Assembly (NCBI GenBank): GCA_018675335.1 | Contig: JABGYH010000003.1 | Location: forward strand, 109,197 to 173,196 | Direction of reading: 5' to 3' | DNA: 64,000 bases | Source: Candidatus Woesearchaeota archaeon | GTDB taxonomy: Archaea > Nanobdellota > Nanobdellia > Woesearchaeales > UBA11576 | Shown here: positions 28,011 through 36,930 of the stretch, piece after piece | Layout: each line of letters starts with the position of its first letter | How positions within the stretch are numbered: position 1 is the first letter of the stretch | Translations under genes and position numbers: made by a program | Notes under the pieces: generated by a model | What the model saw: only the letters and a program-made list of their open reading frames with translations | What the model was told of the DNA's origin: nothing | Database searches by the model: none

Positions 28011-29113
28011 GATATCAACTCTTTAATTTTTTTAACTCCTTCTTCCATGGAATCCACCACAACAAAATTATGTTTATGCAAGATTTGTTTAGCCAACTCA
28101 TCATTAGTGCCAATCATTCTTGTAACAATAGGAATTGAAATTTTATTAGCTTTAACATAATCAATAATACCATTAGCAACATCATCACAATGAGTTATTC
28201 CGCCAAAGACGTTTATGAATAATGCTTTTAAATTTTTATGTTCTAATGCCAAATTCAAACACAAACCAACTTTTCGTACATCCGCACCACCACCAATGTC
28301 TAAAAAGTTCGCAGGTTTAAGATCAAAATGATTAAGAACATCGAGTGTTGCCATAACGAGTCCTGCACCATTACCAATAACTGCAATATCACCATCTAAT
28401 TCAACATAATTAATTTTATACTCTTTTGCAGTCTTTTCAATTTCGCTCAAACTACTTTCAGATTGTTTTTGAAACTCTTCTTGCCGATACAAAGAATTAT
28501 CATCAATAACAACTTTAGAATCTGCAGCAAACCACCCTTCATCCGAATAAACTAACGGATTAATTTCTGCAAGTGTTGCATCATTTTCTTTAATAACTAA
28601 GAATAATTGTTTTGCGATATGAAGAATTTCTTTACACTCATCATACTTACAAGCTTTTTCTAACGCATTAGGATCAAACTCATCAAAATAAATTTTACAA
28701 ATTTTTTCAGGCTGAGTTTTTGCAAGTATTTCAATATCAACACCACCCTCTTTACTAAAAATAAGAACAAAACATTTTTTTGAACGATCAATAGTGATTG
28801 CAAGATAATGTTCTTTTAAAATATTAAGTTTTCTTTCAACTAAAACTTTTTTAACTTTGCAACCTTTAAATGATTTACCTAATAATGTGTTAATAACTTC
28901 CCTTGCAGTTGTTTTTGTTGCGAACTTAACTGCTCCAGCTTTAAATCTTCCACCCGTAAGAATTTGAGATTTAATAATAATATTTTCAGAACGAATAAAT
29001 CTAAGTTTGGGTCCTAATTCTTGCATATCAAACTCAGTTAGAACAACTCCTCTAGGTACAGGAATTCCATGCTTTTCAAAAAGCTTTTTACCCTCATACT
29101 CTGCAAGCTTCAT
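28007..29113 (-). CDS. sucC: Succinyl-CoA ligase, beta subunit
   Basis: ATP-grasp nucleotide-binding subunit that pairs with SucD. Visible: the N-terminal KLAEYEGKKLFEKHGIPVPRG, IIKSQILTGGRFKAGAVK, the acidic metal-binding AEINPLVYSDEGW, GNGAGLVMATLDV, LDIGGGADV and FINVFGGITHCDDVANGI. About 368 aa, close to the family norm. I chose the ATG at 29113 over an in-frame TTG three codons upstream. It is the first gene of a sucC-membrane protein-sucD operon. Subunit type (ATP or GTP) cannot be judged with confidence. Confidence 0.95.
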   Translation of the reverse strand: MKLAEYEGKKLFEKHGIPVPRGVVLTEFDMQELGPKLRFIRSENIIIKSQILTGGRFKAGAVKFATKTTAREVINTLLGKSFKGCKVKKVLVERKLNILKEHYLAITIDRSKKCFVLIFSKEGGVDIEILAKTQPEKICKIYFDEFDPNALEKACKYDECKEILHIAKQLFLVIKENDATLAEINPLVYSDEGWFAADSKVVIDDNSLYRQEEFQKQSESSLSEIEKTAKEYKINYVELDGDIAVIGNGAGLVMATLDVLNHFDLKPANFLDIGGGADVRKVGLCLNLALEHKNLKALFINVFGGITHCDDVANGIIDYVKANKISIPIVTRMIGTNDELAKQILHKHNFVVVDSMEEGVKKIKELIS

Positions 29114-29256
29114 ATAATCCAATAGATTAAATCATATTATATATAATTTTTGGAAAGAATTTAATAAAAAAAATAAAATAAAACTGAGGGGAACTGAGTT
29201 AAATGTCAATTAAATCTGATTTAGCCAGTTATTTGAATGATTAACTACAATAATAA

Positions 29257-29892
29257 TTAAAAAATATTTTTAGACCAAGTAATAATCACATCTGGATCTT
29301 GAATGATTTTTGCCCGCACCAAATCATATATTAATGCGCGATATATGGCCGGTTTTCCTTCTGCAGCACTATTTGAATGATAATTAAATTGTCCGTTCAA
29401 ATAACGTTTACCACTACGATTAGCACTAAACGGTAAACTACCAAACATAACTCCTGCCAAAGCCATAATTCCTGCAGCACCTAACGTAGCACCAGTTACA
29501 CTTAAAGACGTCAAATATGCAGATAATAAAGGCACACTCCCAAACATAACTCCTCCTGCTCCAGCCATAATTTTTGCAGAATATTTAGGAAATTCTTTCC
29601 ATTCCATTGCACGCTCACAAAAATTTAAAAAATTCTTTTGAGTTGACGTTGAATGTACTTTAAAAGAATACCCTTTAATTAAATTTCCAGGAGTTGATCT
29701 TGCCAAACTAAAATTTGTTAAAACTTTCACCACAAGCCCGGTTTCTTTTGTGAATATTTTACGATCATTATCTAACTCTAATTTTGAATAATCGCTCTTT
29801 GTTAAAACAGATTCTAATTCTTCTGATGGAATTTTATCTAACGGATGTAAATAATATGCCTCACTAAAACTTTTAATTCTTTCTTCTATCAT
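29257..29892 (-). CDS. Hypothetical protein with two glycine-rich hydrophobic segments
   Basis: 211 aa, not recognised. Residues ~1-105 are soluble. Residues ~108-155 contain two segments (KIMAGAGGVMFGSVPLLSAY and TGATLGAAGIMALAGVMFG) with a repeated AGxxxFGS(V/L)P element, suggestive of a membrane hairpin. The C-terminal 55 residues are soluble and basic. It is the first of a run of orphan genes on the minus strand (29.3-32.6 kb). Confidence 0.65.
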   Translation of the reverse strand: MIEERIKSFSEAYYLHPLDKIPSEELESVLTKSDYSKLELDNDRKIFTKETGLVVKVLTNFSLARSTPGNLIKGYSFKVHSTSTQKNFLNFCERAMEWKEFPKYSAKIMAGAGGVMFGSVPLLSAYLTSLSVTGATLGAAGIMALAGVMFGSLPFSANRSGKRYLNGQFNYHSNSAAEGKPAIYRALIYDLVRAKIIQDPDVIITWSKNIF

Positions 29893-29974
29893 TTTAAATT
29901 ACCAATCATAACAAATGTCAAATATCAAATCATTAATTATTAAACTATCAATTGTTAAACTAATTTCAAATAAA

Positions 29975-30619
29975 TTAACTATTTAATAAATCAAAATAAA
30001 CTTCTTTAATTTCTCTTGAGCCAACACTTATTGGCGATGCAGCATGAATCAAATTTATTCCTTCAACTAATCTTTTTGCTTTGTCTGTCGAAATTAAGTA
30101 CTGACTAATTTGTTCAATACCCAAATCATCTTTATTAATCACACCACACATCTTAGCATAAAGTTGATTAGATCTAAACACATCAATTGGCTCAACATCA
30201 TTTTCTGATGCAACTTCATTTGTTGCCTTAAAAACTGCAACATAATCACTTAAAGCAGAACTAACCACACTCGTAAATGCAGCAACATAATCAATTAACA
30301 CTTGAGGAGGTTTTATTTCCATTAAAAATTCTCCCAGACTAAAATTATCTCCCGCCCCTGGCCAATATTTTAATGCACCTACTTGATCAGTAATATCTTC
30401 AACTGCAGTTTCGCAAAAATCCAATAAAAACTCATATTTATTTTTGAATGCATCAACCGTCAAATTAGAATTCATAAAAATTCCTGAAACAAACTCAGAA
30501 TAATCACCTATTTGCCTTATTGCAGCAGTTTTTTTTACATCATATGCTTGCACAATAAGTGCATTATCTTCCGTTACTAAAAATTCTAAATTCTTTCTTG
30601 CATCTTCTAATTCTGACAT
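29975..30619 (-). CDS. Orphan paralogous-family protein, copy 1
   Basis: About 214 aa, soluble and helical by composition, no recognised domain. The first ~45 residues (SELEDARKNLEFLV ... DVKKTAAIRQIGDY) are nearly repeated in the 77-aa gene just upstream. The segment EFLMEIKPPQVLIDYVAAF resembles KFCLDIKRPEIFESYVDSF in the 246-aa gene at 30974, so both are probably paralogs. The true start is the ATG at 30619, 5 nt after an AAGGTGA ribosome site. Same strand and identical leader sequence as its two neighbours. Confidence 0.65.
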   Translation of the reverse strand: MSELEDARKNLEFLVTEDNALIVQAYDVKKTAAIRQIGDYSEFVSGIFMNSNLTVDAFKNKYEFLLDFCETAVEDITDQVGALKYWPGAGDNFSLGEFLMEIKPPQVLIDYVAAFTSVVSSALSDYVAVFKATNEVASENDVEPIDVFRSNQLYAKMCGVINKDDLGIEQISQYLISTDKAKRLVEGINLIHAASPISVGSREIKEVYFDLLNS

Positions 30620-30710
30620 AATTATCACCTTAAATTTATTAATAAAAAATTTTAAAATTTGAAAAAATTATTTTTATAATCATTGCTCATCAACAGAATA
30701 TAATTCATCC
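30486..30710. repeat. Direct repeat copy A (294-bp period)
   Basis: About 225 bp that recur at 30780-31004 with an offset of exactly 294 bp. The copy covers the 5' end of the 214-aa gene, its ribosome site and leader, and the 3' end of the next gene. Near-identical blocks include GCCTTATTGCAGCAGTTTTT and CATTGCTCATCAACAGAATA. Confidence 0.85.
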
Positions 30711-30913
30711 CCTCTGTGCCCAACATATTCTTTTTCTGCATCTAACAAAAAAGATAATTGATAACCTGCAAAACAACGTGAAATAAAATCTGAGTAATTA
30801 CTTATTCGCCTTATTGCAGCAGTTTTTTTTACATCATATGCTTGCAAAATAAGCACAGGATCTCCAATCACTAATGATTCCAACTTTTTTCTTGCATCTT
30901 CTAATTCTGACAT
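30680..30913 (-). CDS. Chimeric short gene produced by tandem duplication
   Basis: About 77 aa. The first ~45 residues copy the N-terminus of the 214-aa protein downstream (SELEDARKKLESLV ... DVKKTAAIRRISNY), while the last nine (DELYSVDEQ) are those of the 246-aa protein upstream. The ~25 residues between are unlike either. The DNA repeat of 294-bp period explains this: a duplication across the junction of the two flanking genes placed the 5' part of one in front of the 3' end of the other. It keeps an AAGGTGA site and ATG and might be expressed. It could equally be a decaying remnant. Confidence 0.55.
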   Translation of the reverse strand: MSELEDARKKLESLVIGDPVLILQAYDVKKTAAIRRISNYSDFISRCFAGYQLSFLLDAEKEYVGHRGDELYSVDEQ

Positions 30914-31004
30914 AATTATCACCTTAAATTTATTAATAAAAAATTTTAAAATTTAAAAAAAATATTTTTATAATCATTGCTCATCAACAGAATATAATTC
31001 ATCC
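30780..31004. repeat. Direct repeat copy B (294-bp period)
   Basis: Second copy of the element at 30486-30710. It covers the 5' end of the chimeric gene, the leader with the GGTGA site and the 3' end of the 246-aa gene. The intergenic part is almost identical to copy A; the coding part has diverged by several substitutions. Confidence 0.85.
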
Positions 31005-31714
31005 AAACGTTTGTTAGAATATGCCAATTTAGCTTGTTTTCTTCGATCATTTGAAAAATTTGGAACAATCAAACTGTAATCAATCTGTTCTTGATCAACT
31101 GCCACAACCATCGCGTTTAAATGAGTCGTAAAATACTCTGCTCGATCTAAGTGCAATAAATCCATATCCCTAATTAGAATAACTCTTGATTTAGTTTTAG
31201 CATGAAATTTACATGCATAATCATATAATGTTGGCGACTCTAAAACTATTTCTGCAGGAATGTTATCAAAACTACCAATTTTTATTGCAGCTTCCACAAC
31301 TCGTGCAAGATTTGCCAATTGACCCACACAACTTTTATTAAATGAATCAACATAACTTTCAAAAATCTCAGGACGTTTAATATCTAAACAAAATTTATAC
31401 AAACTATTCTGAGCACCTAAAGGAAATAAATCTAAAAATGACCTACTAATTCTTACGTAGTCTTGAGACTCAGCAAATAAATGATCCACAAAATCAACAC
31501 CAGTATCAAGTACTTCGTTAATTGATGCCATAACTTTTTTTGCAGACTCAGCACAAACATCTTTAAACTCAGGTTCTCCTAATAAAAACTCTGCAAATTT
31601 TTCCCCCTCTTTTTTAACATGACGTTCTAATAACGAATAATTTTTTGGAATTTTTAAGTACTCAACTAGCACCCCAAGAATATTTGTTTGATCTATTTTA
31701 TTACCACCATTCAT
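30974..31714 (-). CDS. Orphan paralogous-family protein, copy 3
   Basis: 246 aa, soluble, not recognised. Helical throughout, with the family segment KFCLDIKRPEIFESYVDSF in the middle and a C-terminus DELYSVDEQ shared with the chimeric gene. A ribosome site AAGGTGATAATATG is the same as those of the two genes downstream. The three genes plus the exported-protein gene upstream look like one minus-strand unit. The extended copy-1 similarity suggests a common ancestor. Confidence 0.65.
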   Translation of the reverse strand: MNGGNKIDQTNILGVLVEYLKIPKNYSLLERHVKKEGEKFAEFLLGEPEFKDVCAESAKKVMASINEVLDTGVDFVDHLFAESQDYVRISRSFLDLFPLGAQNSLYKFCLDIKRPEIFESYVDSFNKSCVGQLANLARVVEAAIKIGSFDNIPAEIVLESPTLYDYACKFHAKTKSRVILIRDMDLLHLDRAEYFTTHLNAMVVAVDQEQIDYSLIVPNFSNDRRKQAKLAYSNKRLDELYSVDEQ

Positions 31715-31765
31715 ATTATCACCTTAAATTAATTAAAAAAAAATTACTAAAAAAAAATAAAAAAA

Positions 31766-32590
31766 TCATTCGTATTTATTCAAATTAGATTTTATTGCCC
31801 CAACTTGAGATGAATTTAATTTACTAAGATCCACCTTACCTTGCGCATGAACTACATACAAAGTATCTCCTGTTTGACTTTTGATTTTACAAAGTTCTTG
31901 ACGTTCAACTAACACATGCGAAACTAAATTTGAACCAGTTAATTCAGAAATACCAAACTCTGCATCAAGTTTTGCATCAGCCATAGCATCAGACGCCACC
32001 AAATAAGGCAATGAAAAACCCGTAACATGCAAATAACCGTTTTTGATAAATAAATCAGCTTTAATTTTTTTTCCAGAACATGAAACTTTTTGAAAACATA
32101 ATTTTTTAGAAATTCTGTTACTAGAATAAATATCAGAACCATTGCAAGTTGTTTCAAGATTAGATTTTGAACTGAGTTTTGTTTTAGATTTTGACTCAGG
32201 TTTTGATAATTTAGAATTTGCCAAGTTATACATTAAATTTATCGCTTTAGCATGAAGTGTTTTTTTATCTTCACTAACTGATGCAATTTTATCATAAACC
32301 TCAATCATATCTTTAGAATTATATCCTAACTTAGAAAATAAATCATCAAGTTTTTTAATTTGAATATCTGCACCAGGCCCAAGATTATATGACCTCATAA
32401 CTTGTTGACACTCATTAACTGCAGAATTATTTTCTATTTGAGTCAAACAATAATTAGCTTTTATTACTTTTTTTGAAGAAATATTTTGCAACTCTTTTGC
32501 ATTTGCACCACCTGATAAAGCAATAACTAATGCAGCCAAGCCAGCAAGTAAAACTTGTTTACCCAACCCATAAAAATTAGTTTTTTTCAT
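31766..32590 (-). CDS. Hypothetical exported protein
   Basis: 274 aa. N-terminal signal peptide (KKTNFYGLGKQVLLAGLAAL ... GGANA, about 1-31). The mature chain is helical to ~125, has a Lys/Ser-rich linker (about 130-148) and then a C-terminal domain (150-274) with paired Cys (TTCNGSD, KLCFQKVSC, ELCKIK) that could form disulfides. Family not recognised. It is the first gene of the minus-strand orphan run and is divergent from the MoxR-like gene, with a 288-bp gap between them. Confidence 0.7.
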   Translation of the reverse strand: MKKTNFYGLGKQVLLAGLAALVIALSGGANAKELQNISSKKVIKANYCLTQIENNSAVNECQQVMRSYNLGPGADIQIKKLDDLFSKLGYNSKDMIEVYDKIASVSEDKKTLHAKAINLMYNLANSKLSKPESKSKTKLSSKSNLETTCNGSDIYSSNRISKKLCFQKVSCSGKKIKADLFIKNGYLHVTGFSLPYLVASDAMADAKLDAEFGISELTGSNLVSHVLVERQELCKIKSQTGDTLYVVHAQGKVDLSKLNSSQVGAIKSNLNKYE

Positions 32591-32845
32591 AATAATACCT
32601 CAACACAAAATTAAATAATAATTGAAAAAATAACCTAAAAAGAGTATCACTTTCTAGTGAGTACTTTATTTAATTTTGATTGAAGCTACTATTTGGCCTT
32701 AACTGATATTAAAGATATCAATGATATTAAATTTTGATAACTGCGCACCACAAACGCTAAGAGTGCTCAAAAAGAACTAATTACAAACAACTAACTAAAA
32801 AAGTTATATACGCTCATTTAAAAGGACTTCTCCAGAGTAATAAAA

Positions 32846-32857
32846 CTTATAAAATAA
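32846..32857 (+). promoter_or_regulatory. TATA box of the MoxR-like gene
   Basis: CTTATAAAATAA centred about 28 bp before the ATG at 32879. This spacing favours that ATG over the upstream GTG at 32858, which overlaps the TATA element. Confidence 0.6.
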
Positions 32858-32878
32858 GTGCAGTTTGTTCAACACAAT

Positions 32879-34501
32879 ATGGATGCTCAAAAATTAGTAA
32901 CAGATGTCCTTATGCTCTCTGAAACAATAAACCGAGTTGGAGCAGGATATTTTCACACACAGCCAGTTTCTAGAACAAACATAGTTGTTAATAGAACAGA
33001 CATCGGTGAAACCGCAAATGCAACACTATTTGATTGGGGAATAATTGCAGCAATAACCGAATCACCACTATGTTTAACTGGAGATACTGATCGCGGAAAA
33101 ACAGACTATGCCAAAATTTTATTAACTGCTTTGATGGGCGAAGAAGAAAAAGCATGGCATAAAACAGACATAGATTCTGACTTTGGAAGTCTAACATATA
33201 GCGGTCAAAATTATGGTGCAATCACAGATGGACAAACTTCAGCAGAATTATTTTTTGCAAAACCATTTGTGAAATTTCCAGGCCTTATTTGGGACGAACT
33301 AAATAGGGCACCAGCAAAACTCATAACAAAACTATTACACATTCTAGAAAAAGATTTTGCACTGGAAAATGGAGACCGTGTTCATGCAGGCCATGAATAT
33401 CAACGCGCAGAAGCAATGTTACGATACCAATTGCATATTCTAGCATACAATGAAGGAGATGATGACTTTCATGGAACTTCACCAATCGATCGAGCAATGA
33501 AACGTCGACAACCAATTGAAATTCCATTCGACGTATTTCAAACAAGAATGGTCGATAAAAAAAGAATGGCAGAAGAAAGAAGTGGAGATTTAATAATAAC
33601 TAATGGAGATGGACATTTAGAAACGATACTTGACTTACTCCACTCAATAGATGACATACCAATTTCTCCAGAAGCAGAACACATGAGATTATTTTTACAA
33701 TCAACAGGGTACTGCCCACACTCATTAAGTGACGATAAAAAAGGAATTAATTTTCAAAAAAGTATGTGTTCAAAAATTAAACCACAAAATCTCGACGGAA
33801 CACCTAAAACCGATGCTGGCGGAACTCCACTTCAAGGATGCCATTATCTCGCAACATACCCTCAGCAAATGTGTCCTAACGTTTATAATTTAGGCGATGG
33901 AAACTCAATAAAACTTATGAAAATTGCAAAAGCACACAGCCTCATTAGAATACTTCGAACTGCAGAAGTTGTTGCAAAACATTTAGAAATAACAAGACAA
34001 CAATCTGCTACAAGCATGAGAGCTGCAGCGCAAAATTATTCAGTTCATGGAACTTTAAAAAAAATAGCTGAAGCTTCAGGAATTGATACCAATACAAGTC
34101 CAACTGAAGTTGTGAAAAGATTTATGGCCGCACAACTAGAAAATCTACAAGTTGAACCAACAGACATTCAAACTGTTTTTCCATTTGTTTCAAGATCCAA
34201 ATTACCACTAAGTCAACCTTGGGTGCAAAGACAATATCAAGGCGGAAGATGGTATGCAATCCAAGCACTTGCAAACGAAGCATATACTCGAACAACAGGA
34301 TTTCATGCAGGCAATCCAGAACTAGCCGCAAAATTAGGAAGTGGCGCACCCCTGTCAGATGCAGATCATGCAACTTTAAACGAATTAGGTGCTCAAGATG
34401 TTTGGTTAGGACGTTCATTTGAAGCATACACTCAAGATACCGCAGAGAAAAACAATCCACGACCTTCACCTGAAATGATTCGAAACGTTCTAAGGTTTTA
34501 A
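32879..34501 (+). CDS. MoxR-type AAA+ ATPase
   Basis: 540 aa. Walker A GDTDRGKT (68-75), Walker B GLIWDE (D139, E140) followed by LNRAP, and DRAMKRRQPIEIPFD, matching the sensor/arginine region of MoxR-like ATPases (helix-2-insert clade). These remodel protein complexes, often with a VWA-domain partner. The first ~60 residues and the C-terminal ~250 are extra: a Cys-bearing stretch (GYCPHS ... MCSK ... GCHY ... QMCPN, about 275-330) may bind metal. The next gene encodes a VWA protein 43 bp downstream, the classic MoxR partner arrangement. Start chosen from the TATA spacing. Confidence 0.85.
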   Translation: MDAQKLVTDVLMLSETINRVGAGYFHTQPVSRTNIVVNRTDIGETANATLFDWGIIAAITESPLCLTGDTDRGKTDYAKILLTALMGEEEKAWHKTDIDSDFGSLTYSGQNYGAITDGQTSAELFFAKPFVKFPGLIWDELNRAPAKLITKLLHILEKDFALENGDRVHAGHEYQRAEAMLRYQLHILAYNEGDDDFHGTSPIDRAMKRRQPIEIPFDVFQTRMVDKKRMAEERSGDLIITNGDGHLETILDLLHSIDDIPISPEAEHMRLFLQSTGYCPHSLSDDKKGINFQKSMCSKIKPQNLDGTPKTDAGGTPLQGCHYLATYPQQMCPNVYNLGDGNSIKLMKIAKAHSLIRILRTAEVVAKHLEITRQQSATSMRAAAQNYSVHGTLKKIAEASGIDTNTSPTEVVKRFMAAQLENLQVEPTDIQTVFPFVSRSKLPLSQPWVQRQYQGGRWYAIQALANEAYTRTTGFHAGNPELAAKLGSGAPLSDADHATLNELGAQDVWLGRSFEAYTQDTAEKNNPRPSPEMIRNVLRF

Positions 34502-34544
34502 AAAAATATTTTTAATTATTATCTACAACTTATAACTATAAAAA

Positions 34545-36893
34545 ATGCGAACAGAATTAGACCAAATAGTTGCTGAAGTTATTTCTTCTCCGACTTGGAG
34601 AATTCACAGTGGTTTAGATATTATCGAATCTCCCGGAATCCCACATAAATTTCATGCAGAAATTGGACCTACTTGGGACATTACATTTGCATATGATCCC
34701 GAACTAAAACTCTATCTAGAACAAACTGTTTCAAAATTTTATTTAGAGCGAGTTTTTCCAACACCCCTAAAAAGTTTTACACAATTTGTTTTAGAACATG
34801 AAGAAGGACATTGGAGTGTTTGCCCATTTGATGCATACCCGTTTGAAGATGTACTTGCAGGATGTAGCAAAGCATTAACTGACTTGCGAATGGGATCCAT
34901 GCAATCTCGCGATCTAAAAACTCGGAATCAATTTATTCTATCACTAAAATATTTCATCAATAGTTTTGAAGATTTAGTTGATAACGTAGTTAAATCAGCC
35001 CAACCAAAAAGAGGTAGCGACTATAGGAAAGGATTGGGCCTTAGCAGACTATTAGAATTTTACATGGCGTATGAGTCTGCTCCTGAAGAACAAGCAGGAT
35101 TTCAACCAATAACTAAAACCTCAACTGCAATGGCAGAACTTGAAAATCATTTATGCAGACAGTTTGAAATTGTTAGAAATTTACAACAACAATATTATCC
35201 CCCTGAATACGATCAGCTCGGACAAACAATCCAAGAAGTAGTTGAATTATTAGTTGGAGATAAAAAATTAGCACAAAAAGCATTAGATTATAAACTTACT
35301 CGACGAGATCACAAAAAAATTGCAACATATCTTGGAAATAGACGACCAGGAAATTGGTATGCACTAGCTTATGAATACACCAAAAAATTAGGTAAATTGT
35401 TTGTTAAAGAACAAGAACAAGCAATGCAGGAATCAGCAGGCAATCAAGGAAGCCAAATTTCTCAATCAATATTCCCATTTGATTATGATGGAAACCCATT
35501 ACAAAAACCACAACAAGGACAACCACAAGAAGATGCACCAGGACAAGGACAACCACAAGAAGGTGAAGGACAACCAAGTCAAGGAAAACCACAAGAAGGT
35601 GAAGGTCAACCAAGTCAAGGACAACCAGGAGATAGAGATCAAGATCCAAGTAAAAATCCCAACGATGCACCAGGTCAAGGAGATACCGGACAAGATCCGC
35701 CAACCGAAACTCCCAAAAATAAACCCGAAAAAGCAGGCAAAGGGAAAAATCTAAGGGCTAAAGCTAGAGATTTAATGGATAAACTAAAAAAAGCCATGCA
35801 AGGTAAAGGGAAAAATTCCAAACCAGATTTAACCAAAGCTAAAAATCCTGACGGAAGAGGAGAAGTTGGTGGACCTGGAGAAAATGATGAAACTCCAGAT
35901 CTCGCAGGTGCAGATGGAACAAAAGATCCAAAAGAAATGCCAGATCTTGTTCAAATGCTAAATCAAAATGAAATTCAAACAATGGCAGGGATTGGAATTG
36001 AAAAAGGACATCCAATTAATTATGCAACACAATTAACTTTTATGAAAGAAGTGTATGGGCAAAGAGCTGAAAAAATAGTGATGGAATTTTTACGTGAAGA
36101 AAGAGAAGGAACAGTAACTCCAATTGCATACTTAACAACCGAACCAGTTACACCAGATAATTTTCAAGTGAAAAGAATTGCTTGGCACAGAACTTCAATT
36201 CATTCAACTCCCCAAGGTCGAAAAATTCAACTAAGACAAAAAACATTTCCTGAAGTAATAAAAGAACCATTAATTATTGAAGCAGGAGGATTTCCCGATC
36301 TCGCATTCATCAATGATAGTTCAGGAACAATGAAAGCGAATTTACTTGCAGGAACTGGCCCTTATGATTTATTATTAAGAGGCTGCGCATCAGTAATAAA
36401 ATATGCAGAAATTAATGATTTAGCATACGAAATGAACTTTGCAGTCCTAAATTTTTCAGGAAGAACATATTTTTCTGGCTGGCAACCATATCAAAATATG
36501 AATGTTATTTGGCAAGAACTGTTACGTTTTCAAAATGGAGGAACAACACTTAATCCTGCCAAAATAAGACAATTATATGAAGAAAGCACACACCCATTTG
36601 TTGCCATTTTAACAACTGACGGACTATTAAGTAATCAAGATGCTGCCGCAGAGGAATGTAAAAATCTTGTTATGGCAGGAAATAAATTAGTAGTGATTGC
36701 AGTTAAGAATAGCGCATATGCTAGAATGAATAGTGCTACTACAGATAGATTTTTAGAAGAACTTGACGACTATGCTGAAATACACGTAATTGGAAATATC
36801 GCCGATCTCGTCGGAATACACATGGGACAAGGAAAAAGATATTGGGGAAAAGATTCAGATTTTCATTCAGACCCACATGAAATTTATAGCTAG
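34545..36893 (+). CDS. VWA-domain protein with N-terminal HExxH metallopeptidase-like motif
   Basis: 782 aa. Residues 85-89 are H-E-E-G-H (then W), a zinc-peptidase signature in a helical N-terminal domain (about 1-290). Residues ~322-402 are a Gln/Gly/Pro-rich disordered linker with repeats of GQPQE and GEGQPSQG, followed by a Lys-rich segment. The C-terminal ~250 residues form a VWA domain with MIDAS D591-S-S-G-T595, a conserved GGTTLNP and TTDG. The layout recalls the CobT and DUF2201 (metallopeptidase plus VWA-like) partners of MoxR/CobS ATPases. Transcribed with the ATPase gene. Peptidase activity is inference. Confidence 0.85.
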   Translation: MRTELDQIVAEVISSPTWRIHSGLDIIESPGIPHKFHAEIGPTWDITFAYDPELKLYLEQTVSKFYLERVFPTPLKSFTQFVLEHEEGHWSVCPFDAYPFEDVLAGCSKALTDLRMGSMQSRDLKTRNQFILSLKYFINSFEDLVDNVVKSAQPKRGSDYRKGLGLSRLLEFYMAYESAPEEQAGFQPITKTSTAMAELENHLCRQFEIVRNLQQQYYPPEYDQLGQTIQEVVELLVGDKKLAQKALDYKLTRRDHKKIATYLGNRRPGNWYALAYEYTKKLGKLFVKEQEQAMQESAGNQGSQISQSIFPFDYDGNPLQKPQQGQPQEDAPGQGQPQEGEGQPSQGKPQEGEGQPSQGQPGDRDQDPSKNPNDAPGQGDTGQDPPTETPKNKPEKAGKGKNLRAKARDLMDKLKKAMQGKGKNSKPDLTKAKNPDGRGEVGGPGENDETPDLAGADGTKDPKEMPDLVQMLNQNEIQTMAGIGIEKGHPINYATQLTFMKEVYGQRAEKIVMEFLREEREGTVTPIAYLTTEPVTPDNFQVKRIAWHRTSIHSTPQGRKIQLRQKTFPEVIKEPLIIEAGGFPDLAFINDSSGTMKANLLAGTGPYDLLLRGCASVIKYAEINDLAYEMNFAVLNFSGRTYFSGWQPYQNMNVIWQELLRFQNGGTTLNPAKIRQLYEESTHPFVAILTTDGLLSNQDAAAEECKNLVMAGNKLVVIAVKNSAYARMNSATTDRFLEELDDYAEIHVIGNIADLVGIHMGQGKRYWGKDSDFHSDPHEIYS

Positions 36894-36930
36894 TTTAAAA
36901 TAAATTAAGAATTAAAATAATTAAAAAATT

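Noticed and set aside
32591..32878. 288-bp divergent gap before the MoxR-like gene as an origin or attachment site
   Set aside because: No repeated origin-box motif, tRNA end or integrase gene was seen; only promoter elements can be supported.
35401..35754. Second frame inside the Gln/Gly linker of the VWA gene
   Set aside because: Its Lys/Asn/Gln repeats follow from reading the linker codons out of frame; the VWA frame continues through it.
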